Below, piece after piece: positions 17,749 to 26,811 of a DNA stretch of 64,000 nucleotides (position 1 is the stretch's first letter; each line of letters opens with the position of its first letter). The position numbers and the translations under genes were made by a program. The stretch comes from Streptomyces sp. WM4235. Lineage in GTDB: Bacteria; Actinomycetota; Actinomycetes; Streptomycetales; Streptomycetaceae. The DNA lies in the NCBI RefSeq assembly GCF_001279725.1, contig NZ_LGDE01000425.1, forward strand, positions 98,489 to 162,488, written 5' to 3'. Below the pieces are notes generated by a model. That model made no database searches. It was not told the origin of the DNA and worked only from the letters and a program-made list of their open reading frames with translations.

Positions 17749-19047
17749 TCACCCCGGGCGGCCCGCCGGTCCGCCCCGGACCTCCAGGGCCGTCTGCCAG
17801 CCCGGCTGCTCGGTCGGCGGTTCCGGGAGCCTGCGCCGGCCGCCCGCCGTGAAGAACGCGGACAGCGGCAGCGTCGCCGCGCCCACCGTCACCGCGTCCG
17901 GGCCTAGGGACCCCAGGTCGATGGTGACGCGGTCCGCGGGGTGGCGCAGGGAGTACCGCGTCGCGTGTTCCCGTACCGACGGGAGGATGTGCGGGCCCAG
18001 CAGCAGGCCCGCCCAGCCACCGATCAGGATGCGTTCGGGACGGAAGAGATTGATGAGGTCCGAGAGGCCCGCGCCCAGGTACTCGGCCGTCTCCTCCAGG
18101 ACGTCCACGGCCACCGCGTCCCCGGCGAGGGCCGCCGCCAGCAGGGCCGACAGGGCCTCCTCCTCGTCCACCGCGTCCATCGCCTCCCCGGCGCCGCCGT
18201 TCCGCTCCGCCCACCGGGCCAGCACCGACTCGGCGCCCGTGTAGGCCTCCAGGCAGCCCCGGGCCCCGCATCGGCAGCGCCGCCCGCGCACCGAGACGGT
18301 CAGGTGTCCCCACTCCAGCGCGGTGCCCGCGCCGTCGGTGATCAGGCTCGCACCGACGCCCGAGCCGAAGAGGACGACCACGGCCTCGCGCGCTCCGCGT
18401 CCCGCCCCGAACCACATCTCCGCCTGGCCGAGGGTCCGGGCGCCGTTGTCGATGATGTACGGGACCTCCTCCGGCAGGGCCTTGGTCGCGCGCAGCAGCG
18501 CCTCCAGCGGCACGGCGTCCCAACCGATGGTCTGACCGTGCACCACCGTCCCGCCCGGGGCGTCCCGGTCCACTATCCCGGGCACGCCCACCCCGACGCC
18601 CAGCAGCCGGTCCGTCCCGACCCCGGCTTCGGCGAGCACGGTGGCGATCCCGGTGCGGACGTGGTCCACGATCGGGCCGACGTCGTAGCAGCCGCGCGGT
18701 TGCAACGGGAGTTCCGTGCGCGCGAGTTCCGTGAGCGTGAGGTCGAACAGCTCGACGCGGACGCGGGTTTCACCGACATCGACGCCGATCATGTGGGCGC
18801 TGCCCGGCGCGACCCTGAGGAGGGTGCGGGGGCGGCCACCGTCCGAGTCGACGATCCCGGCCTCCTCCAGCAGGCCGTCGGCCACCAGTTCGCCGACGAC
18901 GTTGCTGACGGATCCGGAACTCAGTCCCGTGGCCGGGCCCAGTTCCTGACGGCTCATCGGGCCGCCGAAGTACAGCTGCCGGAGTACCACGCTGCGGTTG
19001 CCGCGCCGCAGGTCCCGCACTGTTCGTCCGCTACGCCCTGTGGTCAT
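17749..19047 (-). CDS. ROK-family transcriptional regulator
   Basis: 432 residues. The winged-helix N-terminus (about 10-75: RQLYFGGPMSRQELGPATGLSSGSVSNVV) is followed by a ROK sugar-kinase-like fold: GVDVGETRVRV phosphate-binding loop, GVGVGVPGIVD, and the zinc-binding CRCGARGCLEAY characteristic of the family. ROK repressors bind sugars and control their uptake. It is divergent from a sugar ABC operon with the inverted repeat 19120-19142 between them. Its target is almost certainly that operon. Residues beyond about 395 are a disordered tail. The gap 17536-17748 downstream shows no gene. Confidence 0.93.
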   Translation of the reverse strand: MTTGRSGRTVRDLRRGNRSVVLRQLYFGGPMSRQELGPATGLSSGSVSNVVGELVADGLLEEAGIVDSDGGRPRTLLRVAPGSAHMIGVDVGETRVRVELFDLTLTELARTELPLQPRGCYDVGPIVDHVRTGIATVLAEAGVGTDRLLGVGVGVPGIVDRDAPGGTVVHGQTIGWDAVPLEALLRATKALPEEVPYIIDNGARTLGQAEMWFGAGRGAREAVVVLFGSGVGASLITDGAGTALEWGHLTVSVRGRRCRCGARGCLEAYTGAESVLARWAERNGGAGEAMDAVDEEEALSALLAAALAGDAVAVDVLEETAEYLGAGLSDLINLFRPERILIGGWAGLLLGPHILPSVREHATRYSLRHPADRVTIDLGSLGPDAVTVGAATLPLSAFFTAGGRRRLPEPPTEQPGWQTALEVRGGPAGRPG

Positions 19048-19119
19048 CCGGCCCCTTCCGCAGTGACATCCAGCGCAACATACCCCTGCGCGACCCCTTG
19101 ACGCGACCCTTTCGCGAGG

Positions 19120-19142
19120 CTTAACTCACGTCCTAAATTAAG
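19120..19142. promoter_or_regulatory. candidate ROK operator before the sugar ABC operon
   Basis: CTTAA-N13-TTAAG sits in a short AT-rich patch between the divergent ROK gene and the solute-binding-protein gene. ROK/NagC-type sites are AT-rich with similar half-site spacing. The leader to the ATG at 19305 is about 160 bases with no further gene. Confidence 0.5.
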
Positions 19143-19304
19143 GCCTGGACGGAGCGGGTGCCCACAAGGCGCCGTGCGCACCACCACGAGGCGCCGCACG
19201 GCACGGACGACGCCGTACGGTGCCTCAACCCCCGCACCACCCGTCATACGCCGTTCGCCACTCGCAGGTCTCCTCCCGACCCTCCCGAAAGGGCCAGATC
19301 CGCC

Positions 19305-20624
19305 ATGCGCAGAACCAGAGCCGCCGCAGCCGTCGCCGTCACATCCGCCCTCCTCGCCGCCGCCACCGCATGCGGCGGCGGCTCCGCGGACAGCGGGGGC
19401 GCCAGCAACACCGCCCCCAAGGAGCTCACCTACTGGGCCTCCAACCAGGGCCCCGACATCGCGGCGGACCAGGCGACCCTCGGCCCGGAGCTGAAGAAGT
19501 TCGAGCAGCAGACCGGCATCAAGGTCAAGCTGGAGGTGGTCCCCTGGTCCGACCTCCTCAACCGGATCCTCGCGGCCACCGCCTCCGGCCAGGGCCCGGA
19601 CGTGCTCAACATCGGCAACACCTGGTCCTCCTCCCTCCAGGCCACCGGCGCCCTGCTGCCCTGGGACGCCAAGAACTTCGACGCCATCGGCGGCAAGGAC
19701 CGCTTCGTCGCCTCGGCCATCGGCTCGGCCGGCGCGACCGGCAAGGACCCGGCGGCCGTCCCCCTGTACTCGATGTCGTACGCGCTCTACTACAACAAGA
19801 AGATGTTCCGGGACGCCGGCGTCGAGAAGCCCCCGGCCACCTGGGACGAGATGGTCACGATCGGCCAGAAGCTGTCCAAGGACGGCAAGTGGGCGCTCGG
19901 TGCCGAGGGTTCGAACCTGTCGAACAACATCCACCAGGCCTTCGTGTTCTCCAAGCAGCACGGCGCGGAGTTCTTCGACGGCGCCGGCAAGCCCACCTTC
20001 GACAGCCCCGGCAACGTCGACGCCGTCAAGCAGTACGTCGACCTGATGGCCAAGGACAAGATCATCGCGCCCGGCAACGCCGAGTACGACAAGAACCAGT
20101 CCCTCCAGGACTTCGCCAACGGCAAGACGGCGATGGTCCTGTGGCAGAGCGCCGCCACCAGCTTCAAGGCCAACGGGATGAAGGAGGGCGACTGGGGTGT
20201 GGCCCCCGTCCCCGTCCCGGCGGGCGGCACGCCCGGCGCCGGGAAGAACACCAACTCCATGGTCGCCGGCATCAACATGGCCGTCTTCAAGAACACCGAC
20301 AACATCGACGGGGCGCTGAAGTTCGTGAAGTTCATGACCAGCGACGAGGAGCAGAAGGTCCTCAACAAGTCCTACGGGTCCATTCCGCCGGTCAAGGCCG
20401 CCCAGACCGACGGCGCGTTCGCCACCGACGATCTGACCGTGCTGCGCGACACCCTCGGCACGAGCGCCGCCCCGCTGCCCCAGGTGCCGGAGGAGTCCCA
20501 GTTCGAGACCGCCGTCGGCACCGCCGTGAAGGAGCTGTTCGCCGAGGCCGCCGCGGGCAACCCGGTGACCACCGAGTCGGTCAAGGCGAAACTGACCAAG
20601 GCCCAGCAGCAGATGTCGAAGTGA
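19305..20624 (+). CDS. sugar ABC transporter substrate-binding lipoprotein
   Basis: 439 residues. A lipoprotein signal peptide with lipobox ATAC (Cys23) precedes a family-1 extracellular solute-binding fold: LTYWASNQGP at the mature start, GPDVLNIGNTWSSSLQATG for the ligand-site hinge, and a lysine-rich C-terminus. It captures mono- or oligosaccharides and delivers them to the permeases encoded 10 and about 980 bases downstream. With the GH1 beta-glucosidase in the same operon, the ligand is probably a beta-glucoside such as cellobiose or a related oligosaccharide (inference). First gene of a four-gene operon under the ROK regulator. Confidence 0.93.
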   Translation: MRRTRAAAAVAVTSALLAAATACGGGSADSGGASNTAPKELTYWASNQGPDIAADQATLGPELKKFEQQTGIKVKLEVVPWSDLLNRILAATASGQGPDVLNIGNTWSSSLQATGALLPWDAKNFDAIGGKDRFVASAIGSAGATGKDPAAVPLYSMSYALYYNKKMFRDAGVEKPPATWDEMVTIGQKLSKDGKWALGAEGSNLSNNIHQAFVFSKQHGAEFFDGAGKPTFDSPGNVDAVKQYVDLMAKDKIIAPGNAEYDKNQSLQDFANGKTAMVLWQSAATSFKANGMKEGDWGVAPVPVPAGGTPGAGKNTNSMVAGINMAVFKNTDNIDGALKFVKFMTSDEEQKVLNKSYGSIPPVKAAQTDGAFATDDLTVLRDTLGTSAAPLPQVPEESQFETAVGTAVKELFAEAAAGNPVTTESVKAKLTKAQQQMSK

Positions 20625-20634
20625 GCACCGCCCG

Positions 20635-21615
20635 ATGACCTCCGTGACCACGGAAGGCGCCGGACGGCTGCGGCGCACCGCGACCCGGGTGCGCGGCACC
20701 GGTCGCGTGCGCCGCGCCGCCCTGCCCTACCTCCTGCTCCTGCCCGCACTCCTCCTCGAACTGCTCATCCACCTCGTCCCGATGGTGATGGGCATCCTGA
20801 TGAGCTTCCGGGAACTGACCCAGTTCTTCATCCGGGACTGGTCCCGCGCCCCCTGGACCGGCTTCGACAACTACGACCTCGCCGTGGACGTCAACCGACC
20901 CGTCGGCGAGGCCCTGTTGGGCTCCTTCCTCACCACCTGCCTGTTCACCCTGCTCTCCGTGGCCCTGTGCTGGTTCCTCGGCGCCGCCGCCGCCGTCTTC
21001 ATGCAGGAGAACTTCCGCGGCCGAGGGTTCCTGCGCGCCCTTTTCCTGGTGCCGTACGCCCTGCCCGTCTACGCGGCGGTCATCACCTGGGCGTTCATGT
21101 TCCAGCGCGACAACGGCCTGGTGAACCACGTCATCCACGACCAACTCGGGCTCGGCGGGGCCGAGCACACCTTCTGGCTGCTCGGAGACAACAGCTTCTG
21201 GGCCCTGCTGATCGTCTCCGTGTGGAAGGGCTGGCCGTTCGCCTTCCTGATCGTCATGGCGGCCCTCCAGAACGTCCCGAAGGAGCTGTACGAGGCCGCC
21301 GCCCTCGACGGCGCCGGCATCTGGCAGCAGATCCGTCGGATCACGCTGCCCTCGGTCGGCGCGGTCAACCAGGTCCTGATCCTCGTGCTGTTCCTGTGGA
21401 CCTTCAACGACTTCAACACGCCTTTCGTGCTGTTCGGCAAATCCGCCCCCGAGGCCGCCGACCTGATCTCCATCCACATCTACCAGTCCAGTTTCGTCAC
21501 CTGGAACTTCGGCACCGGCTCCGCCATGTCCGTCCTGCTGCTGCTCTTCCTGCTGCTGGTCACCGCCGGGTACCTGTTCCTGACCACCCGAGGCCGGAGG
21601 GACGCCGATGCCTGA
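20635..21615 (+). CDS. sugar ABC transporter permease, MalF-like
   Basis: 326 residues, six predicted membrane segments starting with YLLLLPALLLELLIHLVPMVMGI. The cytoplasmic EAA loop that docks the ATPase is at about 220-240 (LYEAAALDGAGIWQQIRRI). It is 10 bases after the binding protein and overlaps the next permease by 8 bases, so translation is coupled. Heterodimer partner is the following gene. No ATPase gene lies in the operon; in Streptomyces such importers commonly share the MsiK ATPase encoded elsewhere. Confidence 0.93.
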   Translation: MTSVTTEGAGRLRRTATRVRGTGRVRRAALPYLLLLPALLLELLIHLVPMVMGILMSFRELTQFFIRDWSRAPWTGFDNYDLAVDVNRPVGEALLGSFLTTCLFTLLSVALCWFLGAAAAVFMQENFRGRGFLRALFLVPYALPVYAAVITWAFMFQRDNGLVNHVIHDQLGLGGAEHTFWLLGDNSFWALLIVSVWKGWPFAFLIVMAALQNVPKELYEAAALDGAGIWQQIRRITLPSVGAVNQVLILVLFLWTFNDFNTPFVLFGKSAPEAADLISIHIYQSSFVTWNFGTGSAMSVLLLLFLLLVTAGYLFLTTRGRRDADA

Positions 21616-22486
21616 CCACCGCCCCCGGGCACGCACCCGCTCCGCGCTCGACCCGCCCCTGTCCTTCAAGGTGATCCGGGCCGTCTTCCTCACCCTGCTC
21701 ACGAGCTTCGTGGCGCTGCCCGTCTACGTGATGATCACCAGCTCCCTCAAGCCGCCGGCCGACGTCGCGGGCGCCTTCCGGTGGATCCCCAGCGGGCTCA
21801 CCGTCCGCCCGTACATCGACATCTGGCACACCGTCCCGCTCGCCAAGTACTTCCTGAACTCGCTGATCGTGGCCGGCGCCGCCACCGTCTGCTCCGTGGT
21901 CATCGCCGTCTTCGCCGCGTACGCCGTCAGCCGCTACCGCTTCCGGGGCAAGCGCCTGTTCACCGTCACCGTGCTGTCGACCCAGATGTTCCCCGGCATC
22001 CTCTTCCTGCTCCCGCTGTTCCTGATCTTCGTGAACATCGGCAATACCACCGGAGTCGCCCTCTACGGCTCCCGCGGCGGGCTGATCCTCACCTACCTGA
22101 CCTTCTCCCTCCCCTTCTCCATCTGGATGCTCATCGGGTACTTCGACTCGGTGCCCCGCGACCTCGACGAGGCCGCCACCGTGGACGGCTGCGGCCCCCT
22201 CGGGGCGCTGTTTCGGGTCGTGGTCCCCGCGGCCGTCCCCGGCATCGTCGCCGTCGCCGTGTACGCCTTCATGACCGCCTGGGGAGAGGTCCTCTTCGCC
22301 TCGGTCATGACGAACGACACCACCCGCACCCTGGCCGTCGGACTGCAGGGCTACTCCACGCAGAACGACGTGTACTGGAACCAGATCATGGCCGCCTCGC
22401 TCGTCGTCAGCATCCCCGTCGTCGCCGGATTCCTGCTGCTCCAGCGGTACTTGGTGGCCGGACTCACGGCAGGAGCCGTCAAATGA
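21608..22486 (+). CDS. sugar ABC transporter permease, MalG-like
   Basis: 292 residues with six membrane segments; the N-terminal basic stretch and first helix ([21 protein letters not shown]) are typical of MalG-type subunits. The EAA loop is [20 protein letters not shown] at about 182-201. The ATG lies inside the end of the upstream permease, and the stop overlaps the GH1 start as ATGA. Together with the preceding permease it forms the membrane channel of the importer. Substrate inferred from operon context to be a beta-linked oligosaccharide. Confidence 0.93.
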   Translation: MPDHRPRARTRSALDPPLSFKVIRAVFLTLLTSFVALPVYVMITSSLKPPADVAGAFRWIPSGLTVRPYIDIWHTVPLAKYFLNSLIVAGAATVCSVVIAVFAAYAVSRYRFRGKRLFTVTVLSTQMFPGILFLLPLFLIFVNIGNTTGVALYGSRGGLILTYLTFSLPFSIWMLIGYFDSVPRDLDEAATVDGCGPLGALFRVVVPAAVPGIVAVAVYAFMTAWGEVLFASVMTNDTTRTLAVGLQGYSTQNDVYWNQIMAASLVVSIPVVAGFLLLQRYLVAGLTAGAVK

Positions 22487-23874
22487 CCCTTTCCGAAACC
22501 CGCCTCGACACCGTGCACGCCACCGTCCACGGCGCCGTCGACCTCGGCGCGCTGCCCCGCGACTTCGCCTGGGGCACCGCCACCTCCGCCTACCAGATCG
22601 AGGGCGCGGTGGCAGAGGACGGCCGCTCCCCGTCCATCTGGGACACGTTCTCCCACACCCCCGGGACCATCGACGGCGGCCACCACGGCGACACCGCCTG
22701 CGACCACTACCACCGCTGGCGGGACGACATCGCCCTGATGAAGGAACTCGGCACCAACGCCTACCGCTTCTCGGTGGCCTGGCCCCGCGTCGTGCCCGGC
22801 GGCGACGGGCCGGTCAACGCCAAGGGCCTGGACTTCTACGACCAGTTGGTCGACGGCCTGCTCGCCGCCGGCATCACCCCGTCCGTCACCCTCTACCACT
22901 GGGACCTGCCCCAGGTCCTCCAGGACCGCGGCGGCTGGCCCGAGCGCGCCACCGCCGAGGCCTTCGCCTCGTACGCGCACGTCGTCGCGGAGCGCCTCGG
23001 CGATCGGGTCACCCAGTGGACCACCCTCAACGAGCCGCTCTGCTCGGCGTGGATCGGCCACCTGGAGGGCAAGATGGCCCCCGGTCTCACCGACCTCACC
23101 GCCGCCGTCCGCGCCTCCTACCACCTCCTGCTGGGCCACGGCCTCGCCACCCGGGCCATCCGCGCCGCCGCCCCCGGCGCGCGGATCGGCATCGTCAACA
23201 ACCTCTCCACCGTCCAGGCGGCCACCGACAGTGACGCCGACCGGGCGGCCGCCGTACGGATGGACGGACACGTCAACCGCTGGTGGCTCGACCCCGTCCA
23301 CGGCCGAGGCTTCCCCGCCGACATGCGCGAGGTCTACGGCGTGGACCTCCCCGAACGCCCCGGCGACCTCGACGCCATCGCGGCCCCCCTCGACTGGATC
23401 GGCCTGAACTACTACTTCCCGCAGACCGTCGTCGCCGACCCGACCGGACCCGCCCCCCACGCCCGCCAGATCGACCTGCCCGGAGTCCCGCGCACCGGCA
23501 TGGACTGGGAGGTCGACCCGAGCGGCATCGAGACGCTGCTCATGCGACTCACCGAGGAGTACGGCGCCCGACGCATCCACGTCACCGAGAACGGCTCCTC
23601 CTACCCGGACACCGTCGCCCCGGACGGCAGCGTCCACGACCCCGAACGCGCCGCGTACCTGACCGCCCACCTCGCCGCCTGCGCCCGCGCCGCCCGCCGC
23701 GGCGCGCCCCTGGCCGGCTACTACGCGTGGTCCCTGCTCGACAACTTCGAATGGGCGTACGGCTACGACAAGCGGTTCGGCCTGGTCCGCGTGGACTACG
23801 ACACCCAGGAACGCACCGTCAAGACCAGCGGAGCCCACTACGCCGACCTGATCGCCGCCCACCGGGCGCTCTGA
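22483..23874 (+). CDS. glycoside hydrolase family 1 beta-glucosidase
   Basis: 463 residues, cytoplasmic, matching the family length. The acid/base Glu184 is in TLNEP and the nucleophile Glu369 in VTENGSS. The N-terminal GH1 signature [15 protein letters not shown] and C-terminal WSLLDNFEW are intact. It hydrolyses the imported disaccharide to monosaccharides. The start codon overlaps the permease stop by 4 bases (ATGA), so it is coupled to the transporter. This layout resembles the Streptomyces ceb-bglC cellobiose system, but the regulator here is ROK rather than CebR/LacI, so I give no gene symbol. Confidence 0.95.
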   Translation: MTLSETRLDTVHATVHGAVDLGALPRDFAWGTATSAYQIEGAVAEDGRSPSIWDTFSHTPGTIDGGHHGDTACDHYHRWRDDIALMKELGTNAYRFSVAWPRVVPGGDGPVNAKGLDFYDQLVDGLLAAGITPSVTLYHWDLPQVLQDRGGWPERATAEAFASYAHVVAERLGDRVTQWTTLNEPLCSAWIGHLEGKMAPGLTDLTAAVRASYHLLLGHGLATRAIRAAAPGARIGIVNNLSTVQAATDSDADRAAAVRMDGHVNRWWLDPVHGRGFPADMREVYGVDLPERPGDLDAIAAPLDWIGLNYYFPQTVVADPTGPAPHARQIDLPGVPRTGMDWEVDPSGIETLLMRLTEEYGARRIHVTENGSSYPDTVAPDGSVHDPERAAYLTAHLAACARAARRGAPLAGYYAWSLLDNFEWAYGYDKRFGLVRVDYDTQERTVKTSGAHYADLIAAHRAL

Positions 23875-23892
23875 GCCCCGGCGGTTTCCCGC

Positions 23893-23927
23893 GCCGTGCC
23901 CGCCCCGCTTCCCGGGGCGGGCACGGC
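23893..23927 (+). terminator. strong terminator of the sugar operon
   Basis: Fifteen-base perfect stem GCCGTGCCCGCCCCG / CGGGGCGGGCACGGC with a 5-base loop, followed by CTTTC. It starts 19 bases after the GH1 stop and closes the four-gene operon. Confidence 0.85.
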
Positions 23928-23984
23928 CTTTCGTGATGAGATGCGGAACAGATGATTCCAGCCGCGCGCGGAAAGGTGGGACGC

Positions 23985-24932
23985 ATGTCGTTGAACGTCG
24001 AGGCCGAGGGCACCATGCGGGCGATGGTGTACGAGACGTACGGCGGGACGGAGGTGCTCACCGAGACCCGGCTGCCGGTCCCCAAGGTCGGGCCCGGCGA
24101 GGTCCTCGTCCGGGTCAGGTGCGCCTCCGTCAACCCGGTCGACTGGAAGATCATGGCGGGTGGCCTCGACGGCCTCATGGACGTCGTGTACCCCGTGATC
24201 CCCGGCTGGGACGTGGCCGGGACGGTCGAGTACGTCGGCATCGACACCCCCGAGTTCACCGCGGGCGACGAGGTCATCGCCTACGCCCGCAAGGACTACG
24301 TGCACGGCGGCACCTTCGCCGAGTTCGTCACCGTGCCGGTACGGGCCCTCGCGCCGAAGCCCGTCTCGCTCAGCTGGCAGGAGGCGGCCGGACTGCCGCT
24401 GGCCGGCCTCACCGCCTACCAACTGCTCACCCGCCTCGACACCGGTCAGGACGACACCGTCCTCATCCACGGCGCGGCCGGCGGCGTCGGCTCCCTCGGC
24501 GTCCAGATCGCCCGCGCCCTCGGCGCCCGCGTCATCGGCACGGCCTCCCCGCGCAACCACGACCGGCTCCGCGAGCTGGGCTGCGAACCCGTCGCCTACG
24601 GCGACGGCCTCACCGAACGGGTCCGGGAACTGGCCCCGGACGGGGTGAGCGTCGTCGCCGACTTCGTGGGCGGCGTCCTCGACGTCACCAAGGCCGTCCT
24701 CGCCCCCGGGGGCCGGCACGCCTCCATCGCCGACCCCGACGTGCTCGGCGCCGACGGCCAGTGGATGTGGGTGCGCCCCGTCGGCGACGACCTCGCCGCC
24801 CTGGGCGGGCTCGCCGACACCGGACGGCTCGGCGTCACCGTCGCCAAGACCTTCCCGCTCTCCGAACTGGCCGCCGCCTTCGAACTCAGCCAGGACGGAC
24901 ACACCGCCGGGAAGATCATCCTGGAGGTCTGA
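23985..24932 (+). CDS. NADP-dependent quinone oxidoreductase-like (zinc-independent MDR) enzyme
   Basis: 315 residues. The GroES-like N-terminal domain (MRAMVYETYGGTEVLTE onward) is followed by a Rossmann NADPH-binding domain with HGAAGGVGSLGVQIARALGA. The zinc-ligand cysteines of alcohol dehydrogenases are missing, as in quinone oxidoreductases. It reduces quinones or alpha,beta-unsaturated carbonyls. The ATG at 23985 with GGAAAGG upstream is preferred over one at 23952. It stands alone between two terminators. Confidence 0.88.
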   Translation: MSLNVEAEGTMRAMVYETYGGTEVLTETRLPVPKVGPGEVLVRVRCASVNPVDWKIMAGGLDGLMDVVYPVIPGWDVAGTVEYVGIDTPEFTAGDEVIAYARKDYVHGGTFAEFVTVPVRALAPKPVSLSWQEAAGLPLAGLTAYQLLTRLDTGQDDTVLIHGAAGGVGSLGVQIARALGARVIGTASPRNHDRLRELGCEPVAYGDGLTERVRELAPDGVSVVADFVGGVLDVTKAVLAPGGRHASIADPDVLGADGQWMWVRPVGDDLAALGGLADTGRLGVTVAKTFPLSELAAAFELSQDGHTAGKIILEV

Positions 24933-24962
24933 CGGCCTCCGAGCCGGCTGCCGCGGACATGA

Positions 24963-24999
24963 CCGCGCGCCGCCCGGTGGTCGACCGGACGGCGCGCGG
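24963..24999. terminator. bidirectional hairpin between convergent genes
   Basis: CCGCGCGCCG pairs with CGGCGCGCGG, with an inner CCGGT/ACCGG pairing. It lies between the oxidoreductase stop (24932) and the GH2-like stop (25027) and could serve both. Confidence 0.7.
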
Positions 25000-25026
25000 C
25001 ACCTGCGGCAGGGTCAGGTCTGCCGA

Positions 25027-26757
25027 TCAGGCATGGACGCCGAAGTGGAAGAGGGAGTAGCCGTACCCCGTGCCGCGCCGGGTCAGCTCCAGCCGCACGT
25101 AACGGCCCGACGCGGCGACGTCGAAATCGTCGATCCCGCCGTCACCGGACGAAGTGGCGTACGCCGTGCGCCAGTTCTGGCCGTCGTCCGACACCTTGAC
25201 GGTGTACGCCTTCCCGTACGCGCTCTCCCACACCAGCTGCGCGTGCTTCAGCTGCTTCACCGACCCCAGATCGACCTGGAGCCACTGCTGATCGGCCCAG
25301 GTCGTCGCCCACCGGGTGTCGTCGCGCCCGTCCGTCGCCGACTGCGGGGCGCAGGGGCAGCCGCCGTACCCGTCGTTCTGGTAGGTGGAGGCGGTGGTCG
25401 GCCGGCCCCGTGCCACGTCCGTGCCGGCCACCGGCGGCGGCACCACGCGGACCGAGCGCTGTTCGACGCCCACGTTGCCCCGCCCGTCCTTCGCCTTGAC
25501 GTACAGCTTCCACACACCGGTCCTGGCGGGCGCCGTGACCTTGAGGGTGCCGTTGCCCAGGTGCGTGGACGGCGCCGAGACCAGCCCGCCGCCGCCGTCG
25601 ACGTACTTGCCGCCCCACAGCACCTCGTACGCGAGCGGATCGCCCTCCGGGTCGGTCGCCGGGGCCTGGACCGTCACCTCCCTGCCCGCGGGGACCGCCC
25701 CCGGGTCCGCCACCGACGGCACGGCCACGGTGGGCGGCAGGTTGTCGCCCGCCGTGTCGCCGCCGTAGGCCCGCTTGACGGCGTAGTACATGTGTCGGCG
25801 CTCCCCGGCGGGGGTCAGGTTGAACCAGTGCCCGCCGAAGTCGTACTCGGTGCCGTAGTGGAAGACCGTCGCGCCCAGCGCCACCCCCCGGTGGCCCGTG
25901 ACGCAGTTCCACGCATTGGTGTAACCGTCCGCCTTGGCCTTGTCGCCCGGTTCCAGCGGTACGCCGTTCGCGTCGTTCGGCACCTCCCACTCACCGGCCG
26001 GACCGGTCTCGGTGATCAGGTACGGCTTGGTGTACCCGCCCTGCTCCCACGCCTGCCGGACCCCGCAGACCTCCTTGTAGGAGTTGACCGAGTACAGGTC
26101 CAGGTCGGGGGAGTTGCGCTTGTAGTACGTCCACGCGCCCACCCACGCGTCCGTGGAGGTGACGGGGTGGTTGGCGTCGATCCGGTGGATGGCCTTCGCG
26201 ACGTCGTTGACAAACGTGGTGTAGGCGTTGCGCTGGTTCTCCAACTCGGTTCCGGAGTAGCAGTTCTGCAGGCCGAGCACGGACTCGTTGCCGACGTTCC
26301 ACATCAGCACGGCCGGGTGGTCGCGATAGGTCTCCACCCAGCGCGAGAACTCGGCGAGCATGGTGTTCTTGTAGCCGGTGTCCGTGACGTAGTTCGTACA
26401 GCCGCCGCTGCCCGGGCCGCCGCCCGGCTGGAGCCAGAACCCGGCGACCACCTTGACGCCGTTGTTCGCGGCCGCGTCGAACAGCGGCCGGCTGCTCGCG
26501 TCCGTGCCCCAGGTCCGGACGGTGTTGGCGCCCAGCGATCTCACGTCGGGCAGGAGTCGGGCGGCGTCGGCCGGGGACGGACCCCAGGTGACACCTTTGA
26601 CGAGGTACGGCGAACCGTTCACGCTGAGCTGCCAGTTGCCCTGGGAGCCGGTCACCTTGACCACGCTGCCGGCTGCCTGCGCCGGGGCCGCGGGGATTGC
26701 GGTGACGGCGCCCGCGAGCAGGGCGGCCGCGGTGAGGGCGCGCATGCGGGAGTGCAT
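25027..26757 (-). CDS. secreted GH2-like glycoside hydrolase with C-terminal F5/8 (discoidin) domain
   Basis: 576 residues. Signal peptide 1-28; then a TIM barrel of clan GH-A type (about 30-335) with acid/base Glu158 in WNVGNES and nucleophile Glu250 in ITETGPAG, resembling the GH2 catalytic domain but without the usual beta-sandwich domains. An Ig-like domain (about 345-440, VAVPSVADPG) and an F5/8 type C discoidin module (about 445-576, with TASTYQN and DDTRWATTWADQQWLQVDLG) follow. The latter probably binds carbohydrate. GGAGG precedes the start. It is the second gene after DUF1996 (54-base gap), sharing the operator at 27912. Substrate unknown. Confidence 0.88.
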   Translation of the reverse strand: MHSRMRALTAAALLAGAVTAIPAAPAQAAGSVVKVTGSQGNWQLSVNGSPYLVKGVTWGPSPADAARLLPDVRSLGANTVRTWGTDASSRPLFDAAANNGVKVVAGFWLQPGGGPGSGGCTNYVTDTGYKNTMLAEFSRWVETYRDHPAVLMWNVGNESVLGLQNCYSGTELENQRNAYTTFVNDVAKAIHRIDANHPVTSTDAWVGAWTYYKRNSPDLDLYSVNSYKEVCGVRQAWEQGGYTKPYLITETGPAGEWEVPNDANGVPLEPGDKAKADGYTNAWNCVTGHRGVALGATVFHYGTEYDFGGHWFNLTPAGERRHMYYAVKRAYGGDTAGDNLPPTVAVPSVADPGAVPAGREVTVQAPATDPEGDPLAYEVLWGGKYVDGGGGLVSAPSTHLGNGTLKVTAPARTGVWKLYVKAKDGRGNVGVEQRSVRVVPPPVAGTDVARGRPTTASTYQNDGYGGCPCAPQSATDGRDDTRWATTWADQQWLQVDLGSVKQLKHAQLVWESAYGKAYTVKVSDDGQNWRTAYATSSGDGGIDDFDVAASGRYVRLELTRRGTGYGYSLFHFGVHA

Positions 26758-26811
26758 GCCTGAGCCTCCTTGGGAGTGGGGGGAAGCGGGGAGGGGACGC
26801 GAGGACGCGCC

